The translations under genes were made by a program, and so were the position numbers. The notes under the pieces are model-generated. The model was not told the DNA's origin and searched no databases. It saw nothing but the letters and a program-made list of their open reading frames with translations. 24,970 nt of DNA, from assembly GCA_051649365.1 (NCBI GenBank), contig JBOFGY010000182.1, forward strand, positions 1 to 24,970. Direction: 5' to 3'. The DNA comes from CAVTAE01 sp051649365. Lineage in GTDB: Bacteria > Deinococcota > Deinococci > Deinococcales > Trueperaceae. Positions 13,835 to 20,010 of the stretch are shown here, piece after piece (position 1 is the first letter of the stretch; each line of letters opens with the position of its first letter).

Positions 13835-14986
13835 ATGCCAAAGTCCAAAAAAGACTCTGTACGCTTAAAAGACGTAGCCCGCTTAGCGGCTGTGTCGCTT
13901 GGTACAGCCTCGCAAGCTCTAAACCAACGCTCTAATGTCTCCGATGACACGCGCTCGAGGGTCATCGAAGCAGCTCTCTCGCTTGGCTATCTTAAAGACC
14001 CTCTCAAAACACTTTCGGTTCAAGATATTTCTGTCGTAGGGATGCTCACGAAGCACGATGAAAATTTGGGAGCAACTGTGAACCCATTTCATGCACAGGT
14101 GCAAGCTGGAGTCGAGCAGGCTTGCCGCGAATACGGGTTGCACCTTATGGTGTCTGCCCTCGAGGTAGACCGTTCGAATCGTCCTGTGGCCTTGCCGGCG
14201 ATGTTAAAAGAACAACACCCTGACGCGCTTTTGTTTATTGGTACATTTCTCGACGATACCATTGACAAAATCTACCAAGACCTCGAGATTCCTATTGTCC
14301 TCATTGACAGCTACGCACCGAACTTACCCTATGACAGCGTTGTAACCGATAATCGCCAAGGTGCACACCTAGCCGTGGAACATTTACTTCAGCAAGGTCA
14401 CCGCTGTATTGGCATTGTTGGCTCGCACGAAAAATCACCACCGAGTGTTGCCGAGCGTCGCCAGGGTTACCTCGAGATAATGCAGAAACACGGTCTAAAA
14501 ACGTATGTAGAAGATTCAGACTTGTTAAAAACTACAGGGTACAGCGCAACCATAACTTTACTCGAGCGTTCACCCGAGGTTACGGCGATTTTCGCCTGTA
14601 ACGATGAAGTTGCGGCAGGTGTTCTTCAAGTCTTGCGTGAAGTGGGTAAACGTGTTCCTGGTGATGTTTCTGTGGTCGGTTTTGACAACGTGGATTACGC
14701 GGCAGATTTGTATCCACCCCTTACTACGTTGCACGTTCATAAAACGTGGATGGGTCGTTTAGGTGTACGGATGCTAATCGAACGTGCAAGGAATCCGAAT
14801 CAACCCCAAACAACCTGCACGGTGGCCACGCACTTGGTCTCGAGACAATCGGTGGCGATGCGGCGACCTGTTGCTTCGGTGGTAAAAACATCTGTACTAA
14901 AAACATCGGTCACAAAAAATTCTGCGACGAAGAACCTCGTTAAAAAAGCTGCAGCGAAAAGAGGCGATATAATGACGAAAACTTAA
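13835..14986 (+). CDS. LacI-family transcriptional regulator with Lys/Thr-rich C-terminal tail
   Basis: This 383-residue protein starts with a LacI helix-turn-helix (VRLKDVARLAAVSLGTASQALN, about 9-30, then SDDTRSRVIEAALSLGY). A periplasmic-binding-like sensor domain follows (residues 60-340): VVTDNRQGAHLAVEHLLQQGH, FACNDEVAAGVLQVLRE and DVSVVGFDNVDYA. It should repress or control the adjacent glucan uptake genes in response to a sugar. The usual family end is near residue 345. Here about 38 extra residues follow, rich in Lys, Thr, Ser, Val and Ala with a repeating KTSV / TKN pattern, unlike its neighbours. The tail may add nonspecific DNA affinity. ATG 13835 follows AAGGG about 10 nt upstream. 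The next gene starts about 105 nt downstream. Confidence 0.9.
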   Translation: MPKSKKDSVRLKDVARLAAVSLGTASQALNQRSNVSDDTRSRVIEAALSLGYLKDPLKTLSVQDISVVGMLTKHDENLGATVNPFHAQVQAGVEQACREYGLHLMVSALEVDRSNRPVALPAMLKEQHPDALLFIGTFLDDTIDKIYQDLEIPIVLIDSYAPNLPYDSVVTDNRQGAHLAVEHLLQQGHRCIGIVGSHEKSPPSVAERRQGYLEIMQKHGLKTYVEDSDLLKTTGYSATITLLERSPEVTAIFACNDEVAAGVLQVLREVGKRVPGDVSVVGFDNVDYAADLYPPLTTLHVHKTWMGRLGVRMLIERARNPNQPQTTCTVATHLVSRQSVAMRRPVASVVKTSVLKTSVTKNSATKNLVKKAAAKRGDIMTKT

Positions 14987-15006
14987 CAGGTTTATTTTTC
15001 TTTAGT

Positions 15007-15033
15007 CATGATTCAACCGTTTGGTTGTGCATG
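15007..15033 (+). promoter_or_regulatory. Candidate operator before the sugar-binding protein gene
   Basis: CAACC-GTTT-GGTTG (15014-15027) lies between outer CATG words (15007-15010 and 15030-15033). It sits in the 104-bp gap between the regulator and the transporter operon, where a LacI-family operator is expected. The core lacks the central CG typical of many LacI-family sites. Confidence 0.35.
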
Positions 15034-15090
15034 AAGGTGGTAGGTATAGGAGCAAGAGCAAAAGTAGCACCTAAATTCTATGGAGGTTTT

Positions 15091-16497
15091 ATGTTGAAAG
15101 GTTTTATCGTTAGTGTGTTTTTATTCGCGTTTGCCTCAGCGCAAACAGAGGTGACGTATTGGGATTGGTGGGTGACGCAGGGTGTGGCTATTGACGCGAT
15201 CATCGAAGCATTTGAAGCACAAAATCCCGACATTGATATCGTCAAAACAACCACAGCTACAACTAACTATGGTCAAACGCTCGACGCTGCGGTGCAAAGT
15301 GGTAACGCCCCTGACATCTACGCTATTCCAGAAGACCGTTGGGCAACCTATGTCAACGAAGGTGCATTTTACGATCTTAATGAATTTGCAGATGTGGAAG
15401 ACTTCAAAGCTACCTACCCCAATCCGGCAAACAATTTTGTTGAAGGACAAAACATCATTGATGGTGCACTCTATTCGGCTCCATTTAGTGGCCCCGATAA
15501 ACCCTGGTTACAACTCTATATAAATACGGCTGTTTACAAAGAGGCAGGGCTCGTAGATGATGCAGGGAATCTGAAGTTGCCTGTAACCTGGGCAGAGTTT
15601 ATTGAGAACTCCCGTGTTGTTAAAGAAACAACAGGTAAAGCCGGTTGGGGTTTCTCAATGACGCAATCTTGGGCTGCAGATTGGGCTTCTCGAATCTGTA
15701 ACTACGGTGGTATTCCTGCGGATGGTTTCTTAGGCGGTTTCGATTGGCGCACGGGTGAGTACGTTTACTCCACAGATCCTTGCTACAAACAAGTTCTCAG
15801 TGACATTGTGGTCATGCGCGACGAAGGTCTGCTTGATGAAGGTACCATCGCCGCTGCCTATGATGATGAGGGTGCACGTGCCAAATTTGCTGAGGGCGGC
15901 TTTGCTCATCTCTATGCGGGTGAGTGGGTTATTCCAGGTTGGGCTGAAAAATTCCCTAACTTTAAAGACTATACGGCCACCCACGTGCCCTTCCCCTCTG
16001 AAGAGCCCCAAAGCTACTTTGGTGGTGCAGTTGGTGGTCGTCAATTTGTTATGAACGCTGAAACTGAAAATGCTGATGCTGCATGGGCTTTCTTCAAGTT
16101 CTTACACTCGGAGGAAGCGGGTAGACTTTGGGCTGAGAATGGTCAAGGTCTTAACCTCATGACCCCTGAACCCTACGACGCTTATGCAACGAATGATGCA
16201 TTCAAATATATCTTTAGCTCTGGCGACCTCACACGTGTTTATCCAGAACCACCTCTGCGCAATCCTGAAATTGCCCAGTTGCAAATTACCTTGCAAGGTG
16301 CATCGTTTGGTGACATTGTTGTCGGTGTTGTCTCAGGTCAAATTACCGATATTGACGAAGCACTCGCTGACCTCGATGCACGCAAAACAGCCGCTCTCGA
16401 GACTGCTATTTCTGACGCTGCGGCTGCAGGCTTAACCGTGACGAAAGAGGATTTCGTCTACCCTGACTGGAATCCAATGGAAAGTTATCAAAACTAA
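15091..16497 (+). CDS. ABC sugar-binding protein (cluster-B, oligosaccharide)
   Basis: The start is ATG 15091, preceded by GGAGG; the frame extends upstream to 15025 but without a signal-like N-terminus. The 468-residue protein has a signal peptide (MLKGFIVSVFLFAFASAQ) with no lipobox cysteine, so it is probably free or held by other means. The mature start TEVTYWDWW and IIEAFEAQNPDIDIV are typical of MalE/UgpB-type binding proteins. AAVQSGNAPDIYAIPEDRWATYV and FAEGGFAHLYAGEWVIPGW are the usual binding-cleft regions, and LPVTWAEFIEN marks the second lobe. Two cysteines (in RICNYGG and DPCYKQ) could form a disulfide. Two permease genes follow, and the GH9 enzyme downstream suggests beta-glucan oligosaccharides as ligand, by inference. 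Confidence 0.92.
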   Translation: MLKGFIVSVFLFAFASAQTEVTYWDWWVTQGVAIDAIIEAFEAQNPDIDIVKTTTATTNYGQTLDAAVQSGNAPDIYAIPEDRWATYVNEGAFYDLNEFADVEDFKATYPNPANNFVEGQNIIDGALYSAPFSGPDKPWLQLYINTAVYKEAGLVDDAGNLKLPVTWAEFIENSRVVKETTGKAGWGFSMTQSWAADWASRICNYGGIPADGFLGGFDWRTGEYVYSTDPCYKQVLSDIVVMRDEGLLDEGTIAAAYDDEGARAKFAEGGFAHLYAGEWVIPGWAEKFPNFKDYTATHVPFPSEEPQSYFGGAVGGRQFVMNAETENADAAWAFFKFLHSEEAGRLWAENGQGLNLMTPEPYDAYATNDAFKYIFSSGDLTRVYPEPPLRNPEIAQLQITLQGASFGDIVVGVVSGQITDIDEALADLDARKTAALETAISDAAAAGLTVTKEDFVYPDWNPMESYQN

Positions 16498-16508
16498 GTA
16501 GATTTCAG

Positions 16509-16543
16509 TGTTTGTCGTTCGTAAACTCTACGAACGACAAACA
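16509..16543 (+). promoter_or_regulatory. Intercistronic 15-bp hairpin between binding protein and permease genes
   Basis: TGTTTGTCGTTCGTA (16509-16523) pairs perfectly with 16529-16543 across a 5-nt loop. No U-run follows; the AGAAAGGA Shine-Dalgarno of the next gene comes soon after. In ABC sugar operons such hairpins commonly stabilise the binding-protein mRNA and lower permease expression. That role is inferred here. Confidence 0.75.
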
Positions 16544-16564
16544 ATCTCTTGAGAAAGGATCGTT

Positions 16565-17965
16565 ATGAAACAAGCAAGCTACGCCCCCAGCAATCAAGTG
16601 AACGTTTCCCTTGGACGCATTTGGGATTTCGTGGCACTTTTGGTCGGTGTTGCCGCAAGCGCAGCGTTGTTCGCTCTTCCTTGGCTCGAGGGTAGAAATG
16701 GCATTTACAATGCCTCCCAAATTTTGCTTGGTCAGTTTGATGAAAAACGTTTAGATTATACCCTTATCTTTTTACCCTTTCTTGTTGGGCTTATTGCTCT
16801 TGTCGCACCTCTTGCTTCACTTATTTCCGTCAAAGACTCTAAGCACTGGAAAGTTTTCTATTTTTCTGCAGGTCTTCTAGGGCTCTTCTATTTTTTTAAT
16901 TATTTTATTAACAAAGGCAATCTGGGTAAGAAAGCCCTCGAGAATATCCACACGGGTTTCTGGGTGTTTTTAGGAGTCAGTGTTGCGCTGACACTTTTAG
17001 GACTTGTACCCAGGGCTTTCTCCAGAGACCATGCACCTACACGCATGGATAAAATCATGGGCAGCAGCCGCTTTTGGGGGTTCATGTACGTTTTGCCCAT
17101 GTTTGTTCTCATGGTTGTTTTTACAATCTATCCCGTATTAGATTCATTTCGGATTAGTTTGTATAACTATAAGGGATTTGGTGAAGCAACGCAGTTTGTT
17201 GGTTTTCGCCATTTTGTCACGATTATGAATGATGACCGCTTTTGGGATGCCTTCAGAAACACTGTTCTCTACAGCGTGATTCTTGTACCCGTTCAACTTA
17301 CACTGGCACTACTCCTCGCTGTAATTTTAGACGGCCCAAGGATGCGTCTGCGAACCTTTTATAAGACGATTTACTTTATGCCAGTAGTTACGAGCATTGC
17401 GATTGTTGGCATTGTCATGCGCCTTATGTATCAGTCAGGTGGTACAGCAATAACAAGTTTGTTTGTACCTTGGCTTTTGGATAAACCGATTAATCCTATT
17501 GGTGACTACCGCACAGCTATATATACCGTAACAGCCTTTGGTATTTGGTATTCCTTTGGCATTAACTTGGTTTACTTTTTGGCCGCCCTGCAAACCGTCT
17601 CGCGTGAACTTTATGACGCTGCTGCTGTAGATGGTGCTAATTGGTTACAGCGTGTGCGGCACATCACCTTGCCAGGAATTCGCTCAGTGTCTATCATTAT
17701 CTTGTTCTTTGCAATTTTAGGCAGTCTTAAAGTGTTCGAGCAATCCTTTGTGCTGACGGGGGGTGGGCCGTCCTTTGCCTCAGAGGTCGTATCTGGGTAC
17801 ATTTATTCCTACGCCTTTGGTTCTGCTACGGGTAGTACAGGTGCAGCGGTGACACGGAATGTTGGTTACGCTTCAGCAGCAGCCGTGCTGATGAGTATTA
17901 TCGTCCTCGGAGTGACACTTCTTCAACTTCTAGCTAATCGTCTATTTGTAAGGGGGCGGTCATGA
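16565..17965 (+). CDS. ABC sugar permease, MalF-type
   Basis: This 466-residue membrane protein is longer than minimal MalF-type permeases. Three or four extra helices occupy its first 160 residues (WDFVALLVGVAASAALFALPW, LIFLPFLVGLIALVAPLASLI, VFYFSAGLLGLFYFF, FWVFLGVSVALTLLGLV). The conserved permease domain begins around FWGFMYVLPMFVLMVVFTIYPV. It contains the EAA loop LYDAAAVDGANWLQRVRHITLP, which contacts the ATPase. The ATG follows AGAAAGGA. The stop overlaps the next start as ATGA, showing tight coupling with the MalG-type partner. Confidence 0.92.
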   Translation: MKQASYAPSNQVNVSLGRIWDFVALLVGVAASAALFALPWLEGRNGIYNASQILLGQFDEKRLDYTLIFLPFLVGLIALVAPLASLISVKDSKHWKVFYFSAGLLGLFYFFNYFINKGNLGKKALENIHTGFWVFLGVSVALTLLGLVPRAFSRDHAPTRMDKIMGSSRFWGFMYVLPMFVLMVVFTIYPVLDSFRISLYNYKGFGEATQFVGFRHFVTIMNDDRFWDAFRNTVLYSVILVPVQLTLALLLAVILDGPRMRLRTFYKTIYFMPVVTSIAIVGIVMRLMYQSGGTAITSLFVPWLLDKPINPIGDYRTAIYTVTAFGIWYSFGINLVYFLAALQTVSRELYDAAAVDGANWLQRVRHITLPGIRSVSIIILFFAILGSLKVFEQSFVLTGGGPSFASEVVSGYIYSYAFGSATGSTGAAVTRNVGYASAAAVLMSIIVLGVTLLQLLANRLFVRGRS

Positions 17966-18837
17966 TAGCAGAACCCAAAGCACGAAGAACCTTCCGCTTC
18001 GAGAGTTTACTTGGCGGTCCAGGTCAGTGGATACTTCATATTATTCTTCTCGGTATTGGTTTTATTTATATTTTTCCTTTTATCTGGATGTTAGGCACAG
18101 CCTTCAAAACGTCCCAAGAGTTTTTTAACTTGGGCATTCAGCCTTTCCCTGCAGGTGAATGGCAATGGAAAAACTTCGTAGATGCTTGGGTCAAAGCTAA
18201 TTTTGGTCGTTACTTCTTAAATACTGTGATTGTATCTGTTGGTGTGACAGGGTTAGTCGTATTGTTTACTGCTATGGCTGCCTACGCACTTACACGCCTA
18301 CGTGTACCGTTTAGTGCTGTCATTTTAGGGTTTATTGTTATGACTCTTTTCCTGCCGAGTGGTTACACCATTATACCTACCTTTAATATAGTGCAACGTC
18401 TTGGTATGTTAAACAGCTTGGGAGCTGTTATCTTGGTGTTGGTTGCAAGTGGCATGGTGTTTAACACGCTATTGTTTTACGGCTACATGCAAACCATGCC
18501 CAAAGAAATTGAAGAAGCTGCTGTCATTGACGGAGCTAGTATCCACCAGCGTTTTCGCAATGTGATTTTGCCGATGTCCTCACCGATGATTGCTACAGTT
18601 GCACTTTTCACCTTTATGAATACTTGGAATGATTTTTTTACCTCATTGGTTTTCACCTTAGCTAGACCAGAACTTAGAACCTTAGCAGTGGGTATGTACG
18701 CTTTTATAGGACAGACGAGTACAGATTGGACGTTGCTTTGTGCAGGAGCGACCATCAGTATATTACCAATTATTTTTATTTATGTTGCGCTTCAAGAACG
18801 CTTTACTGAAGCATTTGCGGGTGCAGTGAAGAGTTAG
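17962..18837 (+). CDS. ABC sugar permease, MalG-type
   Basis: This 291-residue, six-helix permease starts at ATG 17962, overlapping the upstream TGA, with AGGGGGCGG as Shine-Dalgarno. It has the usual MalG N-terminal helix (WILHIILLGIGFIYIFPFIWMLGTAFK). Its EAA loop is EIEEAAVIDGASIHQRFRNVILP, and the C-terminal ending is ALQERFTEAFAGAVKS. It pairs with the MalF-type protein to form the channel. No ATPase gene follows; a shared MsmK/UgpC-type ATPase elsewhere is likely, as is common for such systems. A terminator hairpin lies just after the stop. Confidence 0.93.
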   Translation: MIAEPKARRTFRFESLLGGPGQWILHIILLGIGFIYIFPFIWMLGTAFKTSQEFFNLGIQPFPAGEWQWKNFVDAWVKANFGRYFLNTVIVSVGVTGLVVLFTAMAAYALTRLRVPFSAVILGFIVMTLFLPSGYTIIPTFNIVQRLGMLNSLGAVILVLVASGMVFNTLLFYGYMQTMPKEIEEAAVIDGASIHQRFRNVILPMSSPMIATVALFTFMNTWNDFFTSLVFTLARPELRTLAVGMYAFIGQTSTDWTLLCAGATISILPIIFIYVALQERFTEAFAGAVKS

Positions 18838-18858
18838 TTGGAGGGCAGAAGAAGGAAG

Positions 18859-18906
18859 GTAGAAGGCTTAAAACAAAAAAGTTTTGAGCCTTCTACTTTG
18901 TGCTTT
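18859..18906 (+). terminator. Terminator after the transporter operon
   Basis: GTAGAAGGCTTAAAAC (18859-18874) pairs with 18881-18896 (one G-U) across a loop of six A, followed by TTTGTGCTTT. The descending arm and tail (CCTTCTACTTTGTGCTTTC) resemble those of the hairpin at 19934 (CCTTCTGCTTTGTGTTTC), which suggests a shared element. Confidence 0.8.
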
Positions 18907-19015
18907 CACGCTCTTTCTCAAGTAAACATTTCCAAAAATTGTTTACCTCTTTTGTGATTTTGTGACGTTGTAAATATCCAGGAATAGCTTGGGTTTTTAT
19001 GAATGTTGTCGTTGT

Positions 19016-19043
19016 TTGCCATGACCTTTTCATAGTGTATAGT
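19016..19043 (+). promoter_or_regulatory. Promoter of the CBM9-like gene
   Basis: TTGCCA (19016-19021), a 16-nt spacer and TATAGT (19038-19043) match sigma70 consensus at 5 of 6 positions each. The start would be near 19050, giving a leader of about 175 nt before ATG 19225. Confidence 0.6.
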
Positions 19044-19049
19044 TAAGCA

Positions 19050-19224
19050 CAATCAATCGTATAAAGGAGGTTGGCTAGAAGGTGCCTACAGCTGCTTTGT
19101 GACTGTTCAAGGTTTGACTGTTCAAGCTGTGCCAAAGTCACAAGTTAAGTTAAAAGTTATAAACATGTTTCGTTTGTTGTGTTGAGAACCCTTGTGGTTC
19201 TCGAGATTCTCGAGGAGAAGAATA
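19050..19224 (+). promoter_or_regulatory. Structured 5' leader of the CBM9-like mRNA
   Basis: The leader carries TGACTGTTCAAG twice in tandem (15-nt period, about 19099-19125), enclosed by TTGTGACT/AGTCACAA inverted arms. Near its 3' end a GAGAACC-CTTGT-GGTTCTC hairpin (19183-19201) lies next to paired CTCGAG sites (19200 and 19209) and the GAGGAGAAG ribosome site. AAAGGAGG at 19063 is followed 11 nt later by a six-codon GTG frame. The parts could form a regulatory leader; I match no known riboswitch. Confidence 0.4.
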
Positions 19225-19884
19225 ATGTTGAAAGTTCTTTTTATGGTTTTAATGCTCTTAGTAAGTTTTTCGTTCGCTCAAGAAAGCGTCAGTGCAACCA
19301 ACGCCACCATCACTGTAGATGGTGATTTAGCGGATTGGACAGGTGAACCAACCGTAAGTCTCGATCTCTCCATGATATCGAAAGATCAACCCGACATTAC
19401 CGACGAAAATGATTACAGCGCACAAGTCTATGTAAGCTACGACGACGAGAACATGTACCTTGGTGCTAATGTGCTCGACGATGCAACCGTGTTCGAGCGT
19501 GGTGGCGACCAACTGTATCAAACAGATGCACTCGAGTTTTGGCTCAATAACAATCAATATGCTGTTGCAATGTCTGAGGGTCAAGCCGTGCTGCATCAAT
19601 TTAGTTTTGGTGGCGTACAAGGTGACTTATCTGCTACCCAAGTTGCCTTCGAGTATACGGACACGGGTTACGCACTCGAGGTCGCCATCCCATTAGCAGT
19701 TGTAAGTGAAGCCGCAGGAAGCGACATCGCAGCTGGTGCAAGTTTGCCTTTCGCACTTGGTGGCGATGACACAGATACTCCTGGCTTAGCTGAAGAGGAA
19801 GCCCGTGAAGGTCAACTCTACTGGCCCTCTGGCTGGGAGTGGGGCAAACCCGAAACCTACGCGACACTGACACTCGCTGAGTAA
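19225..19884 (+). CDS. Secreted CBM9-like carbohydrate-binding protein
   Basis: I choose ATG 19225, with GAGGAG upstream and a clear signal peptide (MLKVLFMVLMLLVSFSFAQ). The 219-residue protein is essentially one module. ITVDGDLADWTGEPTVSLD is the typical start of a family 9 carbohydrate-binding (DOMON-like) domain; VYVSYDDENMYLGANVLDDAT and DALEFWLN are its core strands, and GYALEVAIPLAVV and WPSGWEWGKPETYATLTL form the end. No catalytic domain is attached. It probably binds plant-type polysaccharide outside the cell for the GH9 enzyme encoded next, or is surface-associated. Ligand is inferred from context. Confidence 0.82.
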   Translation: MLKVLFMVLMLLVSFSFAQESVSATNATITVDGDLADWTGEPTVSLDLSMISKDQPDITDENDYSAQVYVSYDDENMYLGANVLDDATVFERGGDQLYQTDALEFWLNNNQYAVAMSEGQAVLHQFSFGGVQGDLSATQVAFEYTDTGYALEVAIPLAVVSEAAGSDIAAGASLPFALGGDDTDTPGLAEEEAREGQLYWPSGWEWGKPETYATLTLAE

Positions 19885-19933
19885 AGATGGCCAATGTATC
19901 AATGTAGGAGTAAGTAGAAAGAGTGAAGCATAG

Positions 19934-19982
19934 AGCAGAAGGCACAAAGCCTAGAGCGTTACGTTGCCTTCTGCTTTGTGTT
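19934..19982 (+). terminator. Hairpin (terminator or attenuator) between CBM9-like and GH9 genes
   Basis: AGCAGAAGGCA (19934-19944) pairs perfectly with TGCCTTCTGCT (19965-19975) across a 20-nt loop and is followed by TTGTGTTT. The weak U-tract may allow partial read-through into the GH9 gene, which starts 36 nt later with no obvious promoter of its own. Confidence 0.6.
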
Positions 19983-20010
19983 TCAAGCGAGTTGTTTTAG
20001 AAAGGAAAGA

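Larger units (their letters stand above)
18838..19224. other. 387-bp intergenic region: terminator, promoter and structured leader
   Basis: No large gene is present. In order: a 16-bp terminator hairpin (18859-18896), a promoter (19016-19043), an isolated strong Shine-Dalgarno-like AAAGGAGG at 19063, a tandem repeat of TGACTGTTCAAG, two hairpins, and the real Shine-Dalgarno of the CBM9-like gene. Confidence 0.65.

Noticed and set aside
13690..13935. An 81-residue plus-strand frame upstream of the LacI-family gene
   Set aside because: It overlaps the regulator's start in another frame, and its 5' half is promoter-like DNA with palindromes.
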